A stretch of DNA of 64,000 nt from Coemansia sp. RSA 487. Its lineage: Eukaryota; Kickxellomycota; Kickxellomycetes; Kickxellales; Kickxellaceae. The notes beneath the pieces are model-generated. The model did not search any database and had not been told where the DNA came from. It saw only the letters and a program-made list of their open reading frames with translations. The position numbers and the translations under genes were made by a program. Where the stretch lies: contig JANBRJ010000064.1 of the NCBI GenBank assembly GCA_027577595.1, forward strand, positions 1 through 64,000, written 5' to 3'. This document shows, piece by piece, positions 21,306-31,116 of the stretch. Position 1 is the stretch's first letter; the number at the start of each line of letters is the position of its first letter.

Positions 21306-22811
21306 CTACGAAGACGAGGAGTATGTAATGACGGACAAGCCCAAAAGAGCATCGATAGCGTCCGTGCCAAGGGTTGTCGTTTGCGGAGATCCTGTAGGAG
21401 CAGGAACCTCGCCAGCAATGTTGTTCGCATTGCCCTGGTCGGTGGGGACCGGTGCCCTGTTGATCATACTCAAGATGAGAGCCGGGTCAATATGCCCAAG
21501 CGCAGACATGTCGATGTGGCTGAGATCCGGAAGCTTGAGCTTTGCGAGATCGTCGAAAGTAACGCCGGCCTGGCTCATGATGCTCTCGATGTAAGTGAAG
21601 TGTGTCAAGCTGGCAGGGTTTAGTGGCGGAATGGTGATGGACGGCAGTGGGATGGCAGTAAGCGCAATTCCGTCAAATGTAAGGTCTGGGAGGTGCACGG
21701 TTGCTAGGTCGATTGCAGGAAGATCTAGGTTGGGCAGGGAGAACGGGAGCTGCACACCATTGTTGAGCAGCATCTCGAGACCGCTGGATATGACGGGACC
21801 GGTCAGCCCATTTGTTGGTGTTGGCGCAGGGTTTCCAGCGGAAGCTTCATTAGCACTGGAAATGCTTGCGTTGCTGCTGGTTTCGCTAGGGCCAGCGGTG
21901 CTTGGTGCTTCAGCTGAGGATGCCTGTGGTACTGGCTCTGATGATGCTTCTATGCCTATGCTGGTGGATTCACCTGGCATTGATTCCATAGCCGGAGTTG
22001 TTTCTGATGAGCTGGAAATAGCTGGGAGTGATTCCCCGCTTGTTGCAAAGCCATCGCTGCTACTGCTGCTACTGGAGGTAGTTGCATCTGTGAAGAGTGG
22101 CGGAAGGTCGTCAAACCATCCGCTACTAGATGAAGATCCAGATGAGGCAATTTCATAAGTGTCAGTAGCGCCAATGGAAGACCCCGTTTCTATATCTATC
22201 TCTGACGATAGAGCAGGAGGCATTGGTGGCATTGATGGCATTGATGGCATTGCATCGGATGATGCTGACTGAGCGGGAGGTTCTGGCACCTCCATGCTCG
22301 ACATGCCAGTGCCTATGGATCCGGCGCCTGCAGAAGAAGCGCCCGCCGCAATGGCACCATCCCACTGACCACAGAACATATTCTGGCCCTCAGTTTTGTG
22401 GCAGGCGGTTCCTGGCGGACACGGGAAATGGACAAAGGTGCCCGAAAGGCAGCGCAAATAGTAGTTGTGCTGGCCGTTGGACCCAGGGCACATGTATTCG
22501 TCCAACGGCGACATAAAGTTACACTGTGCGCCAGCCACAAGCGACCCGCTGGCTGGCGGAGGCCCGTTTGCTGTGTCTACCGGGTAGCTGCACAAAATTG
22601 AATCACTTCCTTGGGCATAGCAGACAGTGCCTGGTGCGCAGGATTTCAGGACCTCTGTGCCACTAGCGTCGCATTGGAGAAAAGCGGCGCCCTTGCCGAT
22701 TGCATCATGGCATCTGTATGCACCTGGATTGCAATTGGTGGAATGAGGTCCGTTGTGTGCGGCAACATAGCCCATATATGCTATTGCCAACACGCAAATG
22801 CTGCTTTTCAT
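21306..22811 (-). CDS. Secreted chitin-binding (CBM19-like) Ser-rich protein
   Basis: This 501-aa protein starts with a signal peptide (MKSSICVLAIAYMGYVAA). Two Cys-rich modules of about 55 residues follow. Each has the CBM19 pattern seen in fungal chitinases and chitin-binding proteins: C..GAYRCHDAIG...LKSCAPGTVC and C..DEYMCPGSN...HFPCPPGTACHK. The middle is rich in Ser, Pro, Met and Thr (probably O-glycosylated); the C-terminal part is a Leu/Ile/Pro-rich region with a repeated LPDL/LPSI pattern. No catalytic domain and no GPI signal are visible. It probably sits in the cell wall or is secreted to bind chitin. Confidence 0.85.
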   Translation of the reverse strand: MKSSICVLAIAYMGYVAAHNGPHSTNCNPGAYRCHDAIGKGAAFLQCDASGTEVLKSCAPGTVCYAQGSDSILCSYPVDTANGPPPASGSLVAGAQCNFMSPLDEYMCPGSNGQHNYYLRCLSGTFVHFPCPPGTACHKTEGQNMFCGQWDGAIAAGASSAGAGSIGTGMSSMEVPEPPAQSASSDAMPSMPSMPPMPPALSSEIDIETGSSIGATDTYEIASSGSSSSSGWFDDLPPLFTDATTSSSSSSSDGFATSGESLPAISSSSETTPAMESMPGESTSIGIEASSEPVPQASSAEAPSTAGPSETSSNASISSANEASAGNPAPTPTNGLTGPVISSGLEMLLNNGVQLPFSLPNLDLPAIDLATVHLPDLTFDGIALTAIPLPSITIPPLNPASLTHFTYIESIMSQAGVTFDDLAKLKLPDLSHIDMSALGHIDPALILSMINRAPVPTDQGNANNIAGEVPAPTGSPQTTTLGTDAIDALLGLSVITYSSSS

Positions 22812-24078
22812 TTTTGTAAATTTTACTCAACGGTTTCAGACTTTGAAGAACAAAACTTTTGATATTTGGAGAGGATGGGACGCTGCTGTGAATTTAAAAT
22901 AATTGGAAAATGGCCAAGTCAAAACTGAATAAGAAGGAAAGAGGTGGATGTTTTCTCGAGAGATGTTTTTTTTGCAAAAATTTCCGTCGATTTCTGACGA
23001 CCTGCCAGGCAACAGCTATATGCAAGCCAGAGGAACGCCATCGTATGCAGGACTTGTTGGTTAGGCTTCGACATGGGGGAGGGTGTTGCCACCGCAGCAT
23101 CAATTAGTTAGCATGTAAACGGACGGATGGCTTCGGCTTACACAAGGCCGATGAAAGGGGGGACTTTCTTGTCGCACTGCACCAGCCGGAAAAGCTCTTG
23201 AAGATAGAAGGGCGCATCGCGCAAATGATAAAATGCCCGAATCCCACTTCCATATGCAACATGTATTATACAAATATAACGACTCCTCCCTGCAGCCGTA
23301 GCAACTAATAAATAACAGAATAAACGACATGCAGGTCCGGGTAATAGGCGGTGCTAGAAGTAGGCTGTGCTGCCAGAAGAGGCAATACTGAGCGTTGCTG
23401 CGCTGTGCTGCTGCCGCCGCCGCATTCCTGAACGCAGTCACACAATAAAGGGAAGAATAACTAAATATCGAGATCACGTGCATTGCTTACAGCTTTGCTT
23501 TGATGGCCATGCATTTCCTGCCAGCCAAAATCCAAGCTCGGAATTCGGTCTCAGAAACGGTTCCTGAGGATGGATTGCGCCGAAATCCCGAATACTGAGT
23601 GAATCTGTTATTTCCATTCGTGGCTTTTCGCGCCTAAAAGCAGAGATTGTATTTTTTATGATACGCTAAGCTGTGACAGTCACATGCTTGATCCGTGGGG
23701 TTTGAACGCTTTTATCTGCGGTTGCACATGCTGCTTCAGGCTTTACGGCCAGCTTGTGAGGGCCGCACTTTGATCTTTAGCCCGGATTCTTTTTGCTCCA
23801 AAGAATATCCATATTCCCATTTAAACCACTTGCATTTGCTTTCTTTTTCTTTCCTTTGTTTTTCTCTTGGCCATTATTATTGTATCCTTCTTGCCTCGTC
23901 TGCCATTCCTTTATTGTATTTTTAAAGCCCCTCCTCTATTTCTCTCGCTCTCCCGCTCTCCCCATACGGTCGCTCCATTGTTTGTCTGACAAAAGGCAGA
24001 GCAGCATAGAATACACAGGTCTCTACTGAGCAAAGTAACCGCAGGACACATACCCAACGAGAACAGGGATCAACCGCC
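22812..24078. other. Intergenic spacer
   Basis: The stretch of 1,267 bases between divergent genes (CBM19-like protein and peroxisomal carrier) shows no gene I can support. It contains a CT-rich block at about 23840-23960, just upstream of the carrier start, which is a common leader feature. Confidence 0.5.
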
Positions 24079-25399
24079 ATGTCGCTTTCAAAGGACTCGT
24101 TGCCGCCGCTGGGCCACGCCATATCTGGTGCAGGAAGCTCAGCTCTTGCGCTCTTCCTCATATACCCACTTGACACGTAAGTTCTTTTTAAATGAATAGT
24201 CTCACATGAAAAAGGAAAGGAGTTTGGAAGGTAATTGTTTTGCCTGTCTGCTCTTTCGTCACCTGAGAAAAAAGCTTACTTGTGGTGATGTTTTTTTTTT
24301 TCGCTTTACCACCACCGGAGAATGACTTTTATGAAGGCTGATCTCGTGCTGGTTTCGGAAAATACAGCTGCCCGCTTTCGATTGGCCATTCTATCTCCAT
24401 GCTTGCTAGCTTCGTTTTCGCAGCTTTGCACATGAAAGCAGCAAAAAAAAAGTATTTTTTTGGTAATACTAAATCCACAGATCTTTTATATTTTCCGCGA
24501 TTGGGATGGTGTGTAGAATAAAGACGCGGCTGCAAGTGCAAACACGTCCAGCAAGCGATAACGACAATGATAAAGATAATAGTGGTAGCAGCCAGACGCT
24601 ACGGAGTCCAGCGGATGCGGTGCGCAAGATATTAGTCAACGAAGGCATCGAAGGACTGTACGCAGGGCTAGCAACCAACCTGGCAAACCAGCTGATCAAC
24701 GGGTTTGTTTATTTCTATGCATACAGCGCAGTGCGCACATTTGCACTGCGTGCGTCATCGCGGGACGGCAAATCGCTATCGACTGCTGTGGAGCTGGGCG
24801 TCGGCGCACTTGCTGGTATGGTCAACCAGATCATCACGCTGCCGATCGGCGTAGTCGCCACGCGCCAGCAAACCGCCCACCACACAGAGCGCGTCCCATG
24901 GTACCGCACAGTATCGGAGATCGTTGGCAGTGAAGGCGTGGCGGGTCTGTGGGCTGGCTTCCGACCAGCCATGCTTCTGTGCACCAATCCGGCAATCACG
25001 TATGGTGTCTTTGAGAAGGTGAAAAGCGTGTTGCTGAAGGACAGAGTGAACCCGTATCTGTCGTCGGCCGAGGCATTCTGGGTCGGGGCGCTTGCTAAGA
25101 CTCTGGCTACGGTGATCACATACCCGTATATCATGGCCAAAGTCAGACTCCAGTGGCGACCGAGCAAGGAGGAGCTGGCAGCAAGTGGCGACGATGTCAT
25201 TTACAAAAGCTCAGCCGACGTGCTCAGGAAGGTGCTGCGGAAGGAGGGCATTGCTGGCTGGTACCGTGGAATGCAGACCCAGATCATCAAGGCCGTGATC
25301 ACACAGGCGTTGATGTTGATGATCAAGGAATCCTTTACTTTGCAGGTCATCAGGGTGTTTGCTTTGCTCCGTTCTAGCCGCAGGGTCAAGGCAGCGTAG
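24079..25399 (+). CDS. ANT1: Peroxisomal adenine-nucleotide carrier (PMP47/ANT1 type)
   Basis: The gene has two exons, 24079-24176 and 24517-25399, with a 340-bp intron (GTAAGT...TGTGTAG, phase 2) that splits the first carrier signature PLDT|IKTR. The product is 326 aa, a six-TM mitochondrial-carrier-family protein with three repeats: PLDTIKTRLQ; the degenerate PIGVVATRQQ; and PYIMAKVRLQ. The segment NPAITYGVFEKVK and the third-repeat TYPYIMAKVR match peroxisomal PMP47/ANT1/SLC25A17, which imports ATP for fatty-acid activation inside the peroxisome. This fits the acyl-CoA synthetases and the ECI enzyme in the window. The exon join rests on splice consensus and restoration of the signature. 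Confidence 0.88.
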
Positions 25400-25585
25400 G
25401 CTTTATACAAGGGGAAGTGCTGTCTAAAGTGGTCCCGCTGAGGAAGTGGATATTGAGTAGATAGCGAATTTACATTATAGACTGTTTGTGCTTTCATCTA
25501 TACGACCTCGAGTAAAGAAACTATTCGTGTAATGCTTTTTTTTATACGAGTTGACAAATCTCCCCTCCCCCATCTTTAGGCAATA

Positions 25586-26746
25586 TCAACAGATATGCGA
25601 AGAGATCTCTTGTGACAGCAACCGGATGACATCCGATGCTGCTTGGTCCGATAAAGGTTCTCCAACAGCAGCAGCACCATCCCGATCGCCTATCCACTCG
25701 CATTCCGCGTGCTGCGATCCAGCATCGATACTTGAGACACGCAGCCCAAGCATAATAGAATTGTGATCTGACAAGAGAACAAACACAGATCCAACGTCGA
25801 TTCCGTCGACAGGAGGCACTGAAAAGGCGTTTCGCAAGTACGCAAGGTCGATAGTAATACTTGGCCCTGGACTATCCATCAACCGTGGTACTTTAATGCT
25901 ATGGTCTTCTAGCTTTCTGGCTACGTCCTTTGCCGCGCAAAAGTAGCGCTGGTTGGTGCCGCCGATAAGGTGCATTAGGTGGACTCCGAACCGATGGTTG
26001 ACAGACAAGGGGGTTCCTGTGCCTGGGCTGATAAAAGTGACTGTTATTTGCCCATCCAACTGCTTCAATGCATCGACTGATATACAAACAGCGGATTCTG
26101 CAGTGGCACCGGTGCCAATATTCGTTGGTTTTGACTCTTGCTGCACAGCAGAAGAGCCACCTTCGTCTTGGGCACCGGCGTCCACAGGCAGAAGAGTGGT
26201 TGTCTCGAGTGGCTCAAACTCTATAACCGGGTTTATCTTGACATTTGCACTTGTCTCCTGCTCACTAGAAGCAGGCATGCAAACAGGGGAGCTTGCGATC
26301 CTTACACTCTGCTTGCTCTGTGCCGCGTCACTGTTGCTATTGCGTTGAGCAAAGTGCAACGATGCCTTCAGATTGACCAAAGGGATGGGCGAGTTGTTGG
26401 TAACGGATATGCGTAGCACTGACGAGTACAGGCTGCCAACGCTCTCTTCGGCCTCTGGAGCCTGTGGTGCGCTGGCTTTGGCAAAGACGCCAATACTAAT
26501 AGCCCGTCTGACCATCTCCTCCATCATCGTGTTCATCGACAGCGTCATTTGGGCTACCTGCTGCATGTTGCCCAAAAGAATCTGTTGCATGTTCTGCAGC
26601 GATGCTCCAATGGCGACGGTCGAATCCGAGAGCGCATTTACATACGTGTTGTTGCCGGTGTCAGTCTCAGTGTTAGTCTCAGTGGTCTGCTCGTTTTGTT
26701 GGCTATCTGACGTCTTGTCAGTGTCAGCTGTCTGTAAGTTCTCCAT
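25586..26746 (-). CDS. Unknown protein with helical N-part and beta-rich domain
   Basis: The preferred ATG at 26746 gives 386 aa. An ATG at 26890 would add 48 residues with a hydrophobic stretch, but it lies only 60 bases from the divergent ARL2 start in leader-like AT-rich DNA. The protein begins with a Gln/Thr/Asp-rich tail. A Met/Gln-rich amphipathic helix follows (NMQQILLGNMQQVAQMTLSM), then a domain with strand-like segments (YSSVLRISVTNNSPIPLVNL; GQITVTFISPGTGTPLSVNH) resembling an Ig-like or adaptin-ear fold. I recognise no named family. It converges on the carrier. Confidence 0.7.
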   Translation of the reverse strand: MENLQTADTDKTSDSQQNEQTTETNTETDTGNNTYVNALSDSTVAIGASLQNMQQILLGNMQQVAQMTLSMNTMMEEMVRRAISIGVFAKASAPQAPEAEESVGSLYSSVLRISVTNNSPIPLVNLKASLHFAQRNSNSDAAQSKQSVRIASSPVCMPASSEQETSANVKINPVIEFEPLETTTLLPVDAGAQDEGGSSAVQQESKPTNIGTGATAESAVCISVDALKQLDGQITVTFISPGTGTPLSVNHRFGVHLMHLIGGTNQRYFCAAKDVARKLEDHSIKVPRLMDSPGPSITIDLAYLRNAFSVPPVDGIDVGSVFVLLSDHNSIMLGLRVSSIDAGSQHAECEWIGDRDGAAAVGEPLSDQAASDVIRLLSQEISSHIC

Positions 26747-26950
26747 TCCTTGGCTTTGTAAGAGGGAGATATTCAGGTTTCGAGTGTAAAAGGCGAATCC
26801 GAAAAGCATAAAAAAAGAAAAGAAAAATACATGAACTTGGAACGAAAAAGCTTTGCTTTGTTTTTCTCGCTTAAAACAGCCGATTATCATCTTTCCCCTT
26901 TTCAGTATTTCTGTTTACTCTAATTCAGCTCCTTTCACTGTACGGACGAA

Positions 26951-27511
26951 ATGGGCCTCCAGTCAATAATTAAAAAGCTTCGCGAGAAGGAGAAGGAGGT
27001 GCGGATACTTGTCCTGGGACTCGACAATGCAGGCAAGACGACGATAATGAAGCGGGTCAACGGAGAGCCGATCGACACGATATCGCCTACGCTTGGGTTC
27101 AACATCACAACGCTGGAGCTCGACGGATACAAGGTCAACTTTTGGGACGTAGGCGGGCAAAAGACGATCCGTGCGTACTGGCGGAACTACTTTGAACAAA
27201 CAGATGGCATCATTTGGGTTGTTGACTCGGCCGACCGCCAGCGAATCGACGTGTGTCGGGAGGAGCTCTCCGCGCTGTTGAAGCAGGATCGGCTGGCTGG
27301 CGCATCGCTCTTGGTTTTTGCGAATAAGCAGGATATCCAGGGTGCGATGACGGAGAATGAGATACGGAATGCCCTAGGCTTGGACTCGATGACTACACAC
27401 CACTGGTCCATCCGTGCATGCAGTGCAGTCACTGGCAACAACCTGCTGGACGGGATCACGTGGATTGTTAACGACATTGCTTCACATATATACATGTTTG
27501 CATCGAAATAG
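26951..27511 (+). CDS. ARL2: Arl2 GTPase (Cin4/alp41)
   Basis: This 186-aa small GTPase of the Arf-like family regulates tubulin folding with cofactor D and hence microtubule assembly. It begins [20 protein letters not shown]. The P-loop is GLDNAGKTT, switch I PTLGFNI, switch II WDVGGQ, and the base-recognition motif NKQD. The [13 protein letters not shown] segment is characteristic of Arl2 rather than Arl3. Length is typical. It ends 12 bases from the stop codon of the convergent Zwilch gene, so the 3' UTRs must overlap. Confidence 0.95.
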   Translation: MGLQSIIKKLREKEKEVRILVLGLDNAGKTTIMKRVNGEPIDTISPTLGFNITTLELDGYKVNFWDVGGQKTIRAYWRNYFEQTDGIIWVVDSADRQRIDVCREELSALLKQDRLAGASLLVFANKQDIQGAMTENEIRNALGLDSMTTHHWSIRACSAVTGNNLLDGITWIVNDIASHIYMFASK

Positions 27512-27523
27512 TTTTATTATTGT

Positions 27524-29782
27524 TTAAAAAAGCTTTGCCTCGAAAACAGCATATTCATCGCTGTGACGTTCGCTATCGAAAACCTCCTCCACATCTTGGT
27601 CAGCTGCAAAGTGCATGTCGACAAGCCCCGGCGTTTTCGTAAAGTACAGCATCCTATGCTTTGGTGCCAGCATTGTGCTAGCACCGCTTTCCTCAGCATC
27701 TGACTGCCAGCCCGACGTTGCAGCCGCGATGAAGCGCGCTGGCGGAAACCCGTCTGCAATCGACGTTGCAAACTCTTGGACATCGGTCGAGTACATCGGC
27801 AAATACAGCGTCAGCTTGAGCGGGTCCAAGTAAGGTGCCACAAGATCGGAAGCGCTGCTGCTGCTGCTGTTGTTGTTGTTGTTGTTGTTGTTGTTGTCGC
27901 TACACTGCTTCTGTACATTGTGGTCGATTGCTTCAAGGTAGTTTGAAAAATATGATAAAACGGCGCCCACCGTCTGGCGCATGAATTGCTGCGGCATTCC
28001 AGGAACCGCCTGCTGAACAAGCCACCAGACCTCAATCACGCGCAGGAGGAGCCAGAATCGGGGCACAATGCGCTCAGGCTCGATCTCCGTAGCCACAAAG
28101 GGCTCAAGCTGTCTTGGTGTGGCCAGGTGGCCGCCAACAAAGTAAAACCAAAAGTCGGCACGCAGCTTGTGTACACCAACATGAACAAAGGCGTCCAGCG
28201 GACGCTTATCTATCCACACGTCCAGCTGTCCTGCCAGCCGCTCCTTCTCGGCCTCATCATCAACAAGTGTCTTTAGATGCGCAACCTGCAAGGCATCGCG
28301 GATCAGCTGGCCTAGCGGTGTCCTGTTGTTCTGATGTATGTAGGGCTGTAGCTTTTTCGTTTCCAGCCCTTCTGCAACGGCAGCGACTATTTCCGATAAG
28401 TCGCTGTCGTCGTGCGCATCGTGCGACAAATTCCACAGTCGCTCGGTAAAATCAAGATCTTCGCGCACCGGAAACCCGGCAAGTGCGTGGATATCGCGTG
28501 TCCGCCCCAGACGCCCGAGCGTTGTGCTTCCAGATGTATCGTAGATCGACGTATCCATGAAGTCGTCGATTTTTTTCCCAAACGTCTCGCGATGCTCCTC
28601 CAGCGACTGCTGCTTCTTGGGATGCTCGCTACCGCTTTCCATCACATCAGGCTGCTTTCTGCTGCTTTGCCACGCATGTGCTGTGAATGTTTTTGATTCG
28701 TCCTCGATCCATTTCGTGCTGCTGATCCAGCTATGGCACCATGCGTCTAACCGTTTGATCTCCATATGAAGCGCCCAAAGCGACCTGCTTGCATCAGGCT
28801 CCTGGGCCAACGGCATGCTTACCATCTCCAGAATCCACTGGGTTGCTGGAGGCGGCATAGGCGGCAATTCTATCTTGCAATTACCGCCGCCAGCCACGGG
28901 CTCTGATGTCCACACACCATGCAACGACACATACGACAGCGATAGAGGAGGGATGTCTGCATGTCCAAAGGATGTGGAATTCCCTTCGCTTGCACTGTGC
29001 ATGCTAACATCGTCGCCGCTATCTGGCACAGGGATCGCACTTGGTTGTAAGGCTTCTTCTAGAGAAGATTCAGATGAATCTGGCGACCCCAGTAAATCGT
29101 ACTCTGTCCAGCACTGTATCTGGGCTCTTTCGCCCTTGCCTTGCTCCAATACTTCGACGACCCCTGAACTCTGCAGTACGTCCGTCTTTCTAATGGCAAT
29201 GACGTTTGCAAAAGCGGAGGAGCAACTAGGCGGGAACACGGTTAGGTAAAAGCATTTCGGATATGCAACAGCCTCAACTTCACTGGTAAGCACAAGCATG
29301 GGCAAGGCCAATTGCCTCAAAGAGGATTCGCCCTCAATAGCGCCACCGAACGAGAGCTGTGGTAGAATTTGTGCATACTGGGCGGTCAGCATCCTTGCAT
29401 TGTTCCTCTCCAAAGGCATCTGCTTATGGCAACCCCAGTCATGCGAATACCTGGATCCCCATTGCACATTGTCGTCGGACTGCGTAGACAAGCACCGCCA
29501 CGTTTCCAGTGGATCTGCGCCACACGCAATGTTTTGGATATGGCGCAAAGCTATGTGTTCCTTCTTTGATGGCTCTGTTAGCCCAGTTATTAGGATAAAA
29601 GGCGTGGATAGTCCGATGGCGCGCCTTAGCGGATGGTTTACTGTTGCTGGGATAAGCCATAGCAGCGCATTGTTGGCGAAAACAAATGGTGTCAGACTGC
29701 TGCTGTTTGAGAGCGTTTGTTGTGCTTTGGTTGTGGCGTCCTCAATAAACGTCGAAAGAAGCTCCTTGGTCAATTGCAGCAT
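27524..29782 (-). CDS. ZWILCH: Zwilch homologue (kinetochore RZZ complex)
   Basis: From the ATG at 29782 the product is 752 aa (human Zwilch is about 590). With Rod and Zw10, Zwilch forms the RZZ complex that brings dynein and the spindle checkpoint to unattached kinetochores. The match rests on several blocks in the order known from human Zwilch: REDLDFTERLW (440-450; human RSDLDFAEQLW), LQPYIHQNNRTPLGQLIRD (human IQPWLHSGSNSLLSKLIHQ), GVHKLRADFWFYFVGGHLA (536-554; human GLDKLKKDYISFFIGQELA) and LEPFVA (human LEYFIA). A shorter N-terminal block, PFVFANNALLWLI, also fits. Insertions include an Asn/Ser run near 630-643. Alignment was from memory. No intron is evident. Confidence 0.83.
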   Translation of the reverse strand: MLQLTKELLSTFIEDATTKAQQTLSNSSSLTPFVFANNALLWLIPATVNHPLRRAIGLSTPFILITGLTEPSKKEHIALRHIQNIACGADPLETWRCLSTQSDDNVQWGSRYSHDWGCHKQMPLERNNARMLTAQYAQILPQLSFGGAIEGESSLRQLALPMLVLTSEVEAVAYPKCFYLTVFPPSCSSAFANVIAIRKTDVLQSSGVVEVLEQGKGERAQIQCWTEYDLLGSPDSSESSLEEALQPSAIPVPDSGDDVSMHSASEGNSTSFGHADIPPLSLSYVSLHGVWTSEPVAGGGNCKIELPPMPPPATQWILEMVSMPLAQEPDASRSLWALHMEIKRLDAWCHSWISSTKWIEDESKTFTAHAWQSSRKQPDVMESGSEHPKKQQSLEEHRETFGKKIDDFMDTSIYDTSGSTTLGRLGRTRDIHALAGFPVREDLDFTERLWNLSHDAHDDSDLSEIVAAVAEGLETKKLQPYIHQNNRTPLGQLIRDALQVAHLKTLVDDEAEKERLAGQLDVWIDKRPLDAFVHVGVHKLRADFWFYFVGGHLATPRQLEPFVATEIEPERIVPRFWLLLRVIEVWWLVQQAVPGMPQQFMRQTVGAVLSYFSNYLEAIDHNVQKQCSDNNNNNNNNNSSSSSASDLVAPYLDPLKLTLYLPMYSTDVQEFATSIADGFPPARFIAAATSGWQSDAEESGASTMLAPKHRMLYFTKTPGLVDMHFAADQDVEEVFDSERHSDEYAVFEAKLF
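27855..27897. repeat. Trinucleotide repeat in Zwilch
   Basis: A run of CTG then TTG units on the plus strand encodes consecutive Asn then Ser residues in the minus-strand Zwilch protein. It is a probable length-variable microsatellite inside a non-conserved insertion. Confidence 0.85.
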
Positions 29783-31116
29783 CTTTTTAACGGCCGCGCC
29801 TGGCAATGATATGGAAGAAGGCAAATACTACAGCGACTATATACAAGCAGCGCTAGGAAGGATTGGAAAACTTTGAAAGTAAACAAGTAAGGGAATATGA
29901 TCCTCATTTTAAAAAAACACTTCAAGTGGCCAAAGGTGATGTCAGTGAGTATAGATTTAATATCCAGTGGAAAGTTAGGGGAACAGATCAGTTTTTTTTT
30001 CTTTCTAGAGCTTCTTTTATGGTTATACTCGATCCCCCCGTTAAAGATGTCAAAATAGCTGCTGAATTAAGTTGAAAGCTAGATCAGGAAATAGTGACAT
30101 CAGAATCTCGATCCCCGCAAGCCACAGAGAGAAATGTTGAGGGGTATTTTATTTTGAAAGCCGGTTACCTTACGAGCCACACTCTTTCAAGGGCCAAAAA
30201 AAAGGAAACTTTTGTTTGTCGCGCCAAACAGGCGAATAGGAAAAAAAAGAAAGCAAAAGTCAAATGCTTTGACATCCAATCCCTAATTAATTAAATGAAG
30301 GCACAAGGATGTCATTTTTCCATGTAAACAGACAGCATAACACACGCCAAGAAACGGCAATCGGATATTTATTACTTGTTTTAAAGCGACTGTATGCAAA
30401 CATTAATGATTTTCTTCGCGCTTGTAGGGTTTTCATTCCATAGCAGTGTGAAATAAAGTTTAAGGTGGTTCTTGGAAAGAAAAGATTTGCATGAGGATGT
30501 TTATTTTTAAAACTTTGTTTTTAACTGACCACTTTGCACTCCAGAAAGCGAGTGGAATAAACGAGGCGCAATGATACCAAGAGGGAGCAACAACAAGTGG
30601 CGGAGAACCTGTGGGAAATCCAAAAAGGAGGTGCTGGTTGTTATTGATGAGTGCAATGCTTCTCAATCAAAATCTTTTCTCGCGAGGCTCTCGCATTTAT
30701 TTATGCATGTCAAACAATTGCCAAAGAAAATATTGCACCCGTTCTTGGCTTTGCAGTGGGTGGACGGTACGTATAAATTAAAGCCCATTTTCTTCCGGTT
30801 TCCCACTTCTCTGAGGGAATAAAAGTTTTTTCTTTTGCATTCGCACCTACTCACTCTGTTTCTTTATTTGGACATTGGTCATTAAATTGCAACCTATCGT
30901 TATTATAATATTTCTCCGACACGCAAAGTTACAACCAAGTACGTCGGCTGCTCTAGATTGTACATATATTGTTTTGCTGTCGGTTACTGTTAACACATGT
31001 TCCTTTCTTTGTTTTACCAGCTATGCAACTAATATTTTCATTTTCGACAACCTAATGTATATTTTAAAGTATAGCTTAATTTTTATATTTATTACACCGT
31101 AGCTCATCAGATAATC
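29783..31116. other. Intergenic spacer
   Basis: The stretch of 1,334 AT-rich bases between the divergent starts of Zwilch and the first acyl-CoA synthetase has several short open frames (up to about 80 codons) that are Lys-rich or T-rich translations with no recognisable content. No RNA gene is seen. Confidence 0.5.

Noticed and set aside
26747-26890. Upstream ATG at 26890 adding a hydrophobic N-terminus to the unknown protein
   Set aside because: It is only 60 bases from the divergent ARL2 start, in T/A-rich leader-like DNA; the ATG at 26746 is preferred.
27524-29782. First thought to be the Rab3GAP catalytic subunit, because RAB3GAP2 lies at 10.8 kb
   Set aside because: The conserved blocks match Zwilch in order and spacing; none of the blocks I checked fit RAB3GAP1.
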